From assembly GCA_027382625.1 (NCBI GenBank), contig JAJKFJ010022430.1:1-64000 (forward strand): a stretch of DNA of 64,000 nucleotides, written 5' to 3'. Shown here one piece after another: positions 47,601 through 59,427 of this stretch; position 1 is the first letter of the stretch, and every line of letters begins with the position of its first letter. The notes beneath the pieces are model-generated. The model had not been told where the DNA came from. It saw nothing but the letters and a program-made list of their open reading frames with translations, and ran no database searches. The position numbers were made by a program, and so were the translations under genes. Origin of the DNA: Tetmemena sp. SeJ-2015. Its lineage: Eukaryota > Ciliophora > Spirotrichea > Sporadotrichida > Oxytrichidae.

Positions 47601-50600
47601 TCTCTCAACTTTTTCCTTGCGTCCAGCAAGTGCATCGAACAAGCTTCTTTGCTCTGTGGCAGTGAACTTCTTGATGTCTAGCTGCAGAGTCTAATCGATC
47701 AAGTTCTTGAAATCGTCGAATGACAGGAAATCTGAATAAGCGGGTGGGGAGAGTAACACTTCCACTTTCAAATCCTTGGCTTGGATCTAGCTCTGCAGAT
47801 CTGAGAGAAGTTGCGAAATGACTTCTGAGACTCCAAAGTGTTAAACGAACTTTCTGAAATCAACGCTTGCAGTGTTGGAGCTTCTGAAGTATTGGAAGCA
47901 CTTTTAGAGGAAGTCCATGTCTGCAGAAGTAAGACTCATACCACAAATATTGTATGTATGGTTTGAGTTAGTACCAGCTCTTCTAAATATTGAAACGAAT
48001 TCTTAGTCCCTAAGTTAGTAGTTGCCCTTGCTGATTTGATATACGATATTTGCGATGGTCTAGTACTTGAGCTCCAACTAGTCTTTAAATCCTACTCCCA
48101 TTATCAAGTTCTGCTCATTGATGCTTCCCTGATTCCTAATAGGAGCCTAGTTCTGATTATTAGGTTACTGAGTATTTGCCCCTTATGTGAAGGAAGTTAT
48201 GAATCCTTGTAGTTCATACTTAGATTAGATCTGCTGCATCTGAGCTCTACCGAATAGCATATCGATCATCATTAGATAAAGGAAAGAATTTATGCTAAGA
48301 TAGTTGTAGGACTCAAGAAGAGGATCGAAAGCTAAGGGTTCGAGTATGAAGCCCATTTGTCTCTTATTGAGGGGCATCTTACACGCCTTGAAGGCCTCTT
48401 AAATCTGTGAGTCAGAGAGCATACCAGTTTTATTCCTGTCTCTCTTCACTAACTCCTCACACATCAAATCAACAATCCCCTGCTTCTTGCAAAAGCCTTC
48501 CATCTTGGAGTATATCTACTTAGACTCCTCAGAGATTTCCTAAGTGCGCTTCATCTCTACAGCCTACTCGTTCTTGGGTTACTTGAAAGCATCAAATCCG
48601 GCCTTGAGACCAAACTTCTCTATCTTGCTGAAGTCGGCGAAGAACTTGTCATACTCTATCATGTCTTGATCTATGTTTAGTCCAATCCTGTTGGTCTTGT
48701 AGCGCTTTGCCAAGAGCTAGTAATCCACTGTCTTGAGTGCTCGCACCCCCAGTTTCTCCTTAATGCCGAATATGAAGTCTGCGAAGTTCACTAGCTTAGT
48801 CTTCTACTCGTCGAACTGCGAGAAGATAGTGTACACTGTCTAAGTGTAGTTCTGCTTCTTGGCCTCTGAATATATCTTCTCCAGGATCTACTGATACATC
48901 TAAGCCAAGGTTTCTATAAAGAGTTAGTCTATAATAGGGTTAACTTACTCTGAGCAAGTCTCTTGAGGGTATTTGAGAGCTGCACAACGCCCACTCTACC
49001 GTACTCGTTCTTAGGTGCTCCAATTGCTACTTCACCAGTCTCCACGTGCTTAAAGAAGTTGCTGAAGTCTTCCTCCTCGTGGTTGAAGCCGATCTGAATG
49101 TCGTCCATCGATCTGCGGAACTCGTCATACTGAGTCACTCCCTTATAAGTCGAATACTTGTTGAACTATCAAAGATAAATATGGTAACGTGCATTAACTA
49201 TTATTGAAGAGCTCCTCTGGAGATTTGTAGCCCTTGATTATAAGACCCTTGGTGATATCTTCTGCGAGTTCAATTGCCCAAATTAGTGAGGGCTTGATGC
49301 CCATGTTGCAGTACTCCATATCGTGAATGAACTCTACAAAGTCTAGCCTCGTTGGGTCGTAGTCTGACTTGTATCTCGGCAGGAGAGTTAGCAACTGATC
49401 CTCTGCTAGTGGGATCTTAAGTTGATCTACCAGGATAGCTGACATCTCTAAAATTAAGATAAACTTACTATATAATCTCTTTCATGGTGCAGGTGTTATC
49501 CCTCCTAGGGTTGTAAAAGATAATCTTCATTTAACTACTACTCTTTATTTAAGATGAAGAGCTCCCTCAGTTTTGAAAGCATGTTCTGCTGCTTTAGAGA
49601 AGCATAGACTGACTCAATTATTGTAGCCTGATAGTCGTCAACTATCTTGGTTGCGTTCATGAGTACAGCCTCATCTAGATCTTAGATCCTTACTGACTTC
49701 TGATATCTGCTACCATGAGCTGCTAAGTCAATCGCATCGAACAACTCACTCACTCTCCTCTCGTCAGCCCATTTCAGATTAAGAGTGGCAAGAGCTTGCT
49801 TGAAGTCATTCTTCTCCAGGATGAGGTTGCCCTAGCTTGGGCGACTGAACTTCTTGAAGAAGGCCTCTACTGAGACTCCTCTAATGAAAGACTGGATCAT
49901 GATGTCGTTGAACATGAAATCAGGTTGTTGAGATATTCTTAGTGCGCTCGTGTTCGCTACGCTATTTTGAGTAGCCACTGTATTTTTCTTGCTCTTCGCA
50001 GGTGCGTCAGGCTGTCTCTGCTGCTCTTTGATCTTCAACTCCATCTCATTTTACTCCCTTTCCCTCTGTGCTTGCTATTCACTGTCCTACTTCTGTTTCA
50101 TGACATCGATAGCTGTCATGCATATCTTGATCTTCCCCTGTGAATTTTGCTCTATCCTCTGTAAGTCACCTATGAAGTAGCGGTACTCGATGTTGATACT
50201 AGACTCTGCGGGAGCATATCGCTGAGTGAGCAGTTTCTTCTTGTTTTCAGTCAACACACTTCCCAAGTTCAAGTAGTTCTCCAAGAAGCTTCCACTGAAA
50301 TCAATCTCTAAATAGAGGATAATCATCATGCTTAGTCTTTAAAATCAGTCTTGTAGATGAAGCCAGTCTTGGTGTTATCGAAGATGTGGATCTGATCTAG
50401 CACGGGTGTCATGTTCTTAGCCAAGATATTGGCGATGTCGGTGAGGATGACATCTTAGAGTTGGGATTTGGTGAGAGCGCAGTCCTTGCTTGTGATCTGC
50501 TGCAGCTGCTCAATCAGAACAACTTATGACTGGTAGCCCAAGTACACCTCTTAGCGATTCAGCAAGTGAGTGAAGTAGGTTGCATGGAAACTTGGGTCAA

Positions 50601-53600
50601 TCAATAAATTGATTTACATTATGAGTCTCCCATCCTGATGTCGAGGTGCTCGATACCAGTTTGGAATTCCTTGACAGTTAGACTTCCCTTGACTGTGCCT
50701 CCATACCTAGCGAACCACTCAGCCGCATCTTAGTTTCTGACCAGCAGGCCACACATGATGTCTTGGATGAGAGGCATGAATGTGTTCTGAGCTTCTAGTT
50801 CTAGCTGCACCTTCTTCTTGCTTGACTTGGGCGACATGTCGATGTGGTCCACTATGCGTTCATTAACGAGAGTGTTGAGTACTGACTTTAGGTGCACCTT
50901 GTAGTTCTCGTTGCCTATCATTGAGTTCAAGTCGTCCCTTACTCGTACTATGTCTATCATGCGATACTAAAATATACAAGGTGAGTTTATCTCTCTTTAT
51001 TGATCATGCTAGGCTGGGAGGTCTTCTTGTAGATGTTGAGCAGGTCCTGGATGTCCTGCTCGCCAAGTCCAAGCTGCAGGCTGTCCATCACTCTGTAGAA
51101 TATCTCTTTCTCAATAAGGTTCTGCTGCTTGAGATCGTTGTCTGCGAGGAGGGAGCCGAAGTTCTTGAGTTTTCTGGTTTCGATGCAGGTAGCGACGTGC
51201 TTGAGGATCTCGTTAGGGTTGGGGAAGTTCTTCTTGCCCTTCTTGATGTTAGACTCCTTCTCAGTGCTCCTGAAGTCTTCGATGAACTCCAGATAGGAGT
51301 ACATAGCACATATGTTCTATATTATTGAGTACTTGCCTTGCTTGTCAGGCTGGTAGAAGTTTTGGAGCAGCTCATTGACCTTGTCCAAGGGGACTTTCAC
51401 CTCAAGGAAGAGGAATACCTAGCTGAACTCCTCTGCAGTCAGCTGATGCAGTTGGAACTTCTCTATCTCTGGAATTAAGAAAATGCCCACTTATAAGATT
51501 GGAATGGCCTTGAAGAAGGCTTGCTCTATCTTGAGGCCCTTGAGGGAGATCTACTTGCGGATGTCGTTCATGATCTGCATCTTCTGATCAAACTTTAACA
51601 TCTTCTCGTTCAGATCCACTATCAAGAGCTGAGTGTTCATGTATGCTCCCTCCTGGTACTTCCGCACTAAGTCCTCAAGGTGCTGGGGAGTGAAATCCTT
51701 CTCTAAGTGAAGTGGATCCTTACGAAGGGCTTCCTTGAATCTGTCTATTGTTGAGGAGGGGTAGTCAAAGTGCTAGTCCAAACGGAAGCCAGTGATCTTT
51801 CTCTCGCTTGCTGTCTTCACTATCTGCCACTGGATACGGTCTATGTAAACCCTTGTTTATTAAATTGTCATAATGATTTCTATTAACTTGGTTTAGTAAG
51901 GTATGTGGGCTGCGTCATCTTTGTCCTGGATGTTGAAGTACTTGTTGAACAGCTGGTTCAGCAGAGAGAATGAAACGAACTTGGATACTTGCTCACTCTG
52001 GCCCTTCGCTCCTGCCTGCACCTAAAAAAATGAAACCTTATATCATATTATCCCTTGTTGTACTCTATGATGGTGATCTCGAGGATGAGTTTATGGATGG
52101 AGGACTCAGGGATTTGAGTTCGAGTCTCCTATGCGATGGCGTTCATCTGTCTCGTGAACTGGTACTGATTAATCTGATCATCTCCACCCACCTTAGTTTT
52201 GTTGAAGAGCTCTCTGAGTGTCTACCCTTTTAAGTCTAGGTAGCGCTTGATGGCTTGAAGAACCTGTGGTAGGTTCACTAAGTTCTGGCCCTGGCTACGA
52301 AGTCTTAGATCTTCAGTAAGCTCTCTATAGTCTCTCTCAATATCATGGAACTTCACATAGCCTGCCTGTTCAGGATCATACTCAAAACTAATCTATTACA
52401 GGTATTTAACTCCTCCATGAGATATTGGATATCTGCCTCGTCAGCTGTCACACCTCTCTGGGCAAGCATCTTCTTGAGCTCATCAGGCTTTATTCGTTCT
52501 TACTAGAAGAGAGTGTAGAGGTTGCTCTCGCCCTTGAACTCCAGTGATTCAAAGTAGGCGCGGAAGACCTTGTTGATGAGTGCTAATTTATTGAACTCAT
52601 CTTGCAGCTTCTTCATGAAGTCCTGCCAGAACACGAATCCCTAGAGCTAAGCCTGGTTCTTCATGAAATCGCGAGCCACCAAGTCTATCAAGTCCTGGGG
52701 AATCGAAGGGCAGTATCAATAAATACATCCCTATGAATATCGGTTGATGATAGTCTTGAAGCCTTTGATTGAAATGTATCCACATAGATAGATGATATAA
52801 TAGGGAGGGTATTTAATCCAAGCAGCTGAATATCTTGCTCTCTCAGATCTCTTTCTAGCTTATCTTTCTGCTGAGAGAAGATAGTCTTTGAGTCTGATTG
52901 CCTGGTGGTGATCTGCTTAAGTAGTGATCTGTAGAACAGCCTTCTATTAATGAACTTCTGTACTCCCTTGCCCTGCCCATGTACTCCAGCCATGCGCTTC
53001 ATCATCAAGTCCTTGGAGTCTCCTTTCTCATAGCCCACTTGATCTGCAAACTTCTAGAAATCGATGGATGAGCCTGCATCAAGCAATTGAGCTATGAACA
53101 TCTGCTCAGTCATCATGCTCTACAGCTCTTGCACTCCAACCATCTACTTGAGGGTGTTGATGAATTCCTGAGTTTCGATATCCACGTTCTTATCGTTGGG
53201 CACTCTCAGGAAGTTCTCATCGAAGAATATTCTTGAGATAGACTAGTACTTCTTCAGCTGAGCATACTTGCGCACCTTGTCATAGATGGAGTGCATCTTG
53301 TGGCCATCTGGGATGCGTTTAGTGTTTGCATACTCGTAGAACTTGTCAATGAGTTGCTGAGGGTCGAGCCTCTGAGTCTTGTGTGGATCTAGCAAAGAGA
53401 ATATGGAGCTCAGGTGTTCGATTGTTACTGTTGAGAAACCCAGTCTTTGTAAGGCAGACTTGAGCTCATTCTTGTCCAGATAGCCATCGTCTTCATCGCT
53501 GTCCATGAACAACTCCACCAAGTTAACTTCGTTTCTTTAAATTCGTATATTCTATAAATTAATACTCTTGTAATGAAGCGCTTTATCTGTTCAAACACTT

Positions 53601-55879
53601 CGTCACTGTACTTCTTAACATCAGCAGGTGAAAGATCTTTAAGGGGCTGTTGCTTTTCAATATCCTCCATGATGATATTCAAGTTCACTTTGTCAAGCTT
53701 AGTCGAGTAGTAAGCGATGAATGTCTCTGCTTCTTGCTTAGAGATAGTGGGTGGGCCTGCTGCGGCTATTTCAGATGGCGAGTCTCTGAGCACCTCTGGT
53801 ATCTCTCTAGTCAACAGGTCAAGCATAGCTGCACTAGGCGCAAGTCTCTGCTCTCCCTCTTAGATTGTACCAGGCACTATCTCATGAATCTGTCTTGGTA
53901 TCTTAATCTTGAGGAACTCCATCATCAATTCATTTAGCCTGAATGATGATGCTCGTATTTCTAAATTCAAGGATGCGCTTTCTCTCTTAGTCTTGCTTGG
54001 GATCCTTAGCCATAATGAGGCTGCTATCATCCAGTACCCCTCCTCCCAGATTACCTGCACCGTCAGCTCTTTGCCTTCCATACTCTTGAAGCTTGCTCTC
54101 AAAGTTAGAGATAAGAACTTAGTCTGGGTGCATGGGATCCTCCAATCTCTGGACTAGATCTGCGAGTTGATCTTCATTGAGTGGACTCTTTACTCTTGCA
54201 CTTCGACCAAGCTCCAACACTTGCATCCTTGTATCACAAAGTTATAATGCTATTAAGAGAAGAGTTAATTGCGTAGTAAAATGTAATAAGGTGGGAGGAT
54301 CCAAAGGGAACTCCTATCTCTGTGAGCATTTGGGAAAGCATGATGTTGTACTGAGAGAGATGAGCCTGAATTTGAGTCAGATAAATGAAAGCCATTTCAT
54401 TAATAATAGGATGAATTCTTATTATAAGAAAGTCCATATTTAATTATCTAGACTTAAGTTTATCTAACTTGCTCCATAGTGAGATTGCTTGGGTTTCCAA
54501 TTCCTTGGAAATTTCTTTGTCCTCCTGCCATATCGTTGGCCCTGCTACCTGAGCCTTGTGGCCCAGAGGGCTCTGGGATGATATTTCTGAGTCCCTACAC
54601 GAACTGCACCTTATTGAACATAGTTCATGTCATGAATGCACAGATAGCCAAACATGGCCTCTACGTCTTGTCTGTCGAAGCTTGCATTCATCATCTGTGC
54701 TCCATACTAACCGCCACCACTGCTGTTGATGCGAGCCTTCTGCACGATAGATTGAAAGTCCTCAATTGCCATGCTCACCTTGCTGTATAGTGAACTCTCG
54801 AAGACTGACTTATAGGAGCTGAGCCTGTCTGAGTCGAGTATAGCGCGAGCAATTTGCTCCAAGCGACTGAGAGGAATGCGTGAGTTCTGCAGCTTGTCCG
54901 CATAGATAGTCTTGTCTCGCATTATTCGGTAGCTGATGTTCCTGTTGAACTTACAACAATAGAAACTGTAAGTCCCATATAATAAAGTGTGAGTTATATT
55001 CTCAAGCTCTTGCACGAATTAATCTAGCTGGACCGTTCCAGGCACGATGTGGCTCTATAGATTCCTCACGATGATGAAAGATTAGAGCTTAAATTGAAAG
55101 TCATGTTAAGTGTAGATGATGTTTTCATCTCCTGGCTGGAGGACTGGGAAGATGATGAGGAACTCCCAAGGCTCGATAACTCTGCCTTTATAGCAGTCGA
55201 AGGGGAAGAAGAACTGCTCTATGCTGCGGCTGTTGCTCTGACTGATGTAAGCTGACATCTTATCCATGATTTCGTTGAATACCCTCGCGTCCATTTGATT
55301 GGTAAATTAAGATACTAAACTGTTCATTCTTTATTGGATCCGCCCATCCTATTATCAAAGGGCTGGTTGTTGAAGCCTTGGTTCATGCCTGAGCCGACTC
55401 TTCCCAACTCATTCTAGTAGCCAAACTGGTTTGCTGGCTAGCCGTACGGATCTCTATTATTTCCATAGTTGTTCTGTGCACCACCCATCGGGCCTTAGTT
55501 TGAGCTGCCCCAATTATTTGAGCCTCCAAATTGGTTTTGGTTATAGCTCCTTAGTGTTGTTGAAGTTGTTATTCGCTCCATAATTGGGGCTCTGATTATA
55601 AAGATCCCTGCCTTGAGCTTGAAGTCCTCCCATATTGGAGTTGTTCAGAAAATTATCGTCTATCCTGGGCTGTCTGCCGATCGTGGAGGTGGGTGGCTAA
55701 AGTCTTCCGTTATCAAACTGGTTATATAAGTTGCCGCCACCACCCTGCGGCCCCATGTTATTTCCCTAGTAGCCACCGAAGTTATTCTACTGCTGTTGCT
55801 GGTTGAAGTAGTTGTTCTGGTTAGCATTGTTGTTGTTGTTGCTGTAGTTTCCGTAGTTGTTGTTATTGTTGTTGTACAT
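44700..55879 (-). CDS. Giant EF-hand-rich protein
   Basis: Probably one gene of about 11 kb. N-terminus from ATG 55879: asparagine/glutamine/glycine-rich (MYNNNNNNYGNYSNNN, GPQGGGGNLYNQF). Then MDARVFNEIMDKMSAYISQS and a long series of helical, EF-hand-like units separated by short introns or inserts of about 40-60 nt. Canonical calcium loops are visible: DSDEDDGYLDKNEL (53.48 kb), DMNKDGVLSVNEI (46.9 kb), DRDNSKGIDRQEF, DADHSNYLSKAEL and DVDANQNLDIDEF (46.3-46.65 kb). The C-terminal ~1.3 kb (LTVKPYSKFSEQSQVFVCML, MRRMEEFMIKVYSIIYS, KDELLKMYKEMGLIY-like end) has no EF-hand; TGA at 44700. Suggests a large calcium-responsive cortical or contractile protein (inference). Two frame problems near the N-terminus (about 55560 and 55300) leave the link between the N-rich part and the rest unproven; it may be two genes. 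Confidence 0.65.
46306..47032 (-). other. EF-hand cluster within the giant gene
   Basis: At least four canonical 12-residue loops occur in 730 bp: DKNKNQLVERSEF, DMNKDGVLSVNEI, DRDNSKGIDRQEF, DADHSNYLSKAEL and DVDANQNLDIDEF, with acidic residues at positions 1, 3, 5 and 12 in most. One short intron or insert near 46660-46745 separates the first pair from the rest. This is the best calcium-binding evidence in the protein. Confidence 0.85.
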
Positions 55880-56081
55880 TCTAAAATTGAATAAGCTTGA
55901 GTGTTTGTACGACGACGATCTCTTTATTGCTTCAAGAATTCAAAATCAATTATTATTAATAGTTTAAATTCAAATCAACATCATCATCTCCATTTTAATT
56001 TATTCTTGAAGAAACAAAAGAGTGACTAGAACATATTATGAGAAGATAAATAAGCAGATCATAAGCACTATAACTGGATGG

Positions 56082-59000
56082 TCACTGGAGAAGCTTTCTG
56101 AGCACGTAGGGGAGGATACCACCGTTCTTGTAGTAGGTGATCTCGGGCTGAGTGTCCAGTCTGAGGGTCGCAGTGAAGGTGATTCCGCTGCTGGTGCTCA
56201 CTTCAACTTGCTGGCCTACCTCGATGTGGTCCTAGTCAACGTGGAGGGTGATCTGCTCAGTGCCCTTGAGTCCAAGCTTGTCGGCGTTCTGGCCGGCGTG
56301 GAACTGCAGAGGCAAGATACCCATACCGATGAGGTTGCTTCTGTGGATGCGCTCGAAGCTCTCAGCAATAACAGCCTTCACTCCTTGGAGGTAGGGTCCC
56401 TTGGCAGCCCAATCTCTGGAGGAACCTGAACCATACTCTTGTCCAGCAAGGATGACGAGTTGGTGACCCTCAGCCTGATACTTGGCACTGGCGTCGAAGA
56501 TTTCCATAACCTCACCTGTTGGGACGTGAACGGTCTTTGGGCCTGGCTTGTCGACGAGCTTGTTGACGAGTCTGACGTTGGCGAAGGTGCCTCTGGCCAT
56601 GATCTCATCGTTTCCTCTTCTGGCTCCATAGGAGTTGAAGTCAGCAGCCTCGACTCCCTTGCTGATCAAGTGCTTAGCAGCAGGTGAAGTCTTTGAGATG
56701 TTTCCAGCAGGTGAGATGTGATCAGTGGTGATTGAGTCTCCGAAGTTAGCGAGCACAAAGGCGTCCTTGATGGACTCTCTGGCCTTGACTTCTCTCTCCA
56801 TGCCCTTGAAGAAGGGAGGGTCGTGGATGTAGGTGGACTTCTCGTCCCACTGGTAGAGCTTGCCCTGAGGAGCAACGAGGTTGTTCCATCTGTCAGTGCC
56901 GCCGCTGATCTTGTTGTAGATCTCGTTGAACATCTCTGGCTTGATCACGCTCTGGGTGACTTGCTGAACTTCATCACGTCTGGGCCAGATGTCTCTGAGG
57001 AAGACTGGGGCGCCGTTAGTGTCAGTGCCGAGGGGCTCAGTCTCGAAGTCGATGTTGACGGTGCCAGCAAGGGCGTAGGCAACAACGAGAGGAGGACTGG
57101 CGAGGTAGTTAGCTCTGGTGAGGGGATGGACTCTGCCTTCGAAGTTTCTGTTTCCTGAGAGGACACTTGCGACTACGAGGTCCTTGGAGGTGATGGCTTG
57201 ACTGACTGAGGCATGGACATCTCCACTGTTTCCGATGCAGGTCATGCAACCATAACCGGAGAGGGTGAAGCCGAGCTTGTCGAGGTAAGGGGTGACGCCA
57301 GCGAGCTCGAAGTACTTGGTGACGACTCCTGATCCTGGGGAAAAAAGTCTTTTGGGGGTTTCACAAATTTTTCCATCACATTTTTATAATATTTAGATTA
57401 AAAAATAAAAGAATCTTTTAAAAAATTTAAAAATTTTATTGGGGTTCTTGGGAATAAAAACTAATAAAAATAAAATTTTTAAATTATTTAAATCTTGGGA
57501 TTTTGCAAGAGGTGATGGCAGCAATAACAACTGAACCATGGTTGAGTTGATATTCAGTGCCATCATAGGTGAAGGGTGAGGTGGCAGCTCTCTCTTCCTC
57601 AGCAATCTTGTATCCCTTGAAGCCGACTGGAGCAGCGATGCAGCTTTTAAACAATATATCACTTTCATTATCAGCTGTTGAAGTCGTTCTTCATGTTGGC
57701 GAGCTCAACTCTGTCGTGGGGTCTCTTGGGACCAGCAAGAGATGGCTTGACGGTAGAGAGGTCTAGCTCCATCAAAGCTCCAGAGTAGTTGGGGTCTGGT
57801 TGAGAGCCGTCATAAACTCTGAACAGTCCCTGGTTCTTAAGGTATGCCTCAATGAAAGCATTTCTCTTATATCTCTCATTATATAGTTTAAAACTTTTAC
57901 TTTGAAGCAATTCTGTCAGCGTCTCTGCCAGTCTGCTTGAGGTAACCGATGGTCTGCTCGTCAATGGGGAAGTAGCCCATGGTGGCACCATACTCTGGGG
58001 ACATATTGGCGATGGTGGCTCTGTCTGCGAGGGTGAGGCTCTGGCAACCAGGTCCGAAGAACTCAACGAACTGGCCGACCACTCCTCTCTTTCTCAGCAT
58101 CTAGGTAATGGTAAGTACAACATCGGTGGCAGTAGTCTCAACTGGCACTGAACCAGTTAATTTGAATCCAACGACCTTGGGTAACACCATGGAAATATTC
58201 CAAGACTAAATACCTTCACTTACTCTTTAACATTGGATATATTTGAGAATAGTTTGGCCAAGCATGACTGCCTCAGCTTCGATACCTCCAACTCCCCAGC
58301 CGACAACTCCGAGTCCGTTGATCATGGTGGTGTGAGAATCAGTACCCACAACAGAGTCGGGATAGAGAACTCCATCCTCGCTCTTGAAGACAACTCTTGC
58401 CAAGTACTCGAGGTTGACTTGATGGACGATACCTGAGCCTGGTGGCACGATGAGGAAGTTGCTGAAGGCACTCTGGCCCCACTTCAGGAAGGAAAAGCGT
58501 TCCTGGTTTCTCTGGAATTCGAGCTCCTCGTTTCTCTCTCTTGCATCGGCTGTGCCTGCAACATCGACTTGCACGGAGTGGTCGATGACTAAGTCAACAG
58601 GGCAGAGGGGGTTGATCTTCTCTGGGTCTCCTCCGAGTCTAGTCATGGCGTCTCTCATGGCTGCCAAGTCAACGACTGCTGGTACTCCACTAAAGACAAA
58701 AGCTTGGTCAAATGTTCGTTAAAACTTGGAAAAGTGCATTTGCAGATAAGATTATGACCAAACAGCGAGCTGCACACTTACGTGAAGTCTTGAAGAATGA
58801 CTCTTGCGGGTTTGAAGGGGATCTCAAGATCCTTCTCTGAGCTTTCAACCCAGTTGAGGATGGTTTCAATGTCGGATGCTAATAAAGAAAGTCAGGATAC
58901 AGGTGTTAATGGGCTTGGAATTGGAATTCTTCTGATCTCATTATAACCAGCTGCTGCGGGGGTACTTACACTTAACATTGAACTCATCGCAGTTTCTGAT

Positions 59001-59144
59001 GGCGCTCTCGAGGAGAACTCTGATTGAAAAGGGCAGCTTGGCCACTCTTTCGTCGTTAAGAGCGGGGAGTGAGTAATACTTAAGGGTCTGGCCCTCAACT
59101 TGAAGCTCCTGGAGCACGTTTTGGAAGGGATTAGCTTTTTCCAT
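56082..59144 (-). CDS. ACO1: Cytosolic aconitase / IRP1-type aconitate hydratase
   Basis: Converts citrate to isocitrate using a 4Fe-4S cluster; cytosolic animal homologues also bind iron-responsive RNA. ATG 59144 gives [20 protein letters not shown], without a transit peptide. Landmarks: [96 protein letters not shown]-like [40 protein letters not shown]-like [92 protein letters not shown] at 56082. All three cluster cysteines (TSC, GCMTC) are present. Introns about 58879-58970 and 58690-58782 (GTAAGT...TTTAG) and a 43-nt one near 57870-57912. IESs 58198-58251 and 57646-57676. About 40 residues after TSC are replaced by a homopolymer-rich stretch (57341-57507). Confidence 0.96.
57341..57507. 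other. Corrupted or foreign stretch inside aconitase
   Basis: Between VVIAAITSC and [12 protein letters not shown] the family has about 40 conserved residues (TNTSNP onwards). Here there are about 165 nt of A/T-rich homopolymer runs. Near its gene-distal end the coding strand still reads like a smeared AAGAC-CT-TTG-CCCCAGGATC, similar to the expected KTSLSPGSG codons. That points to bad consensus sequence rather than an inserted element, but a missing, displaced coding segment with an IES in its place cannot be excluded. Confidence 0.7.
57646..57676. other. IES-like insert in aconitase, 31 nt, pointer AGCTG
   Basis: CAGCT on plus at 57641-57645 and 57672-57676. Removing 31 nt joins KNDFNS to [17 protein letters not shown], the conserved family sequence, in frame. 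With the insert the reading ends at TGA two codons in. Confidence 0.9.
58198..58251. other. IES-like insert in aconitase, 54 nt, pointer TATT
   Basis: AATA on plus at 58194-58197 and 58248-58251. Removing 54 nt gives [20 protein letters not shown], matching the highly conserved MLGQPISMVLP region. The insert length is a multiple of three and, in the TGA-only code, holds no stop, so it would add 18 residues in the middle of a conserved strand if retained. Confidence 0.88.
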
Positions 59145-59427
59145 TTCTCTGAGTAGACTAGTGATGCAAATTTATTAAACCAATTGAAATGAGGAACTCC
59201 TCTTTAATATTGGAATGGTTTAAATAAAGATATACTTTTAGCCAAGAGAATCTCTCTAAATAGATATCTCGCAATAATCAAAGAAATACACATCACAGCA
59301 CTCATACAATCTTACTGACATGGATTTATTCCCAATACGTCTACAGCAACCCAAGCTATAAGTCAAATTAGAGAGGAATCAATAGTGATATACTTGATTT
59401 ACTGATATTAAAGTAAGTAAGTTTCTT
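59145..59427. other. AT-rich spacer upstream of aconitase
   Basis: 283 bp between the aconitase start and the stop of the next minus-strand gene. It would contain the aconitase promoter; nothing specific recognised. Confidence 0.5.

Noticed and set aside
56022..57158. Plus-strand open frames over aconitase
   Set aside because: Antisense shadows of a clearly conserved enzyme.
58198..58251. 18-nt intron (GTAAGT...TTTAG) inside the aconitase insert
   Set aside because: Splicing only that piece leaves about 12 extra residues in a highly conserved strand; removing the whole 54-nt TATT-bounded insert gives the family sequence exactly.
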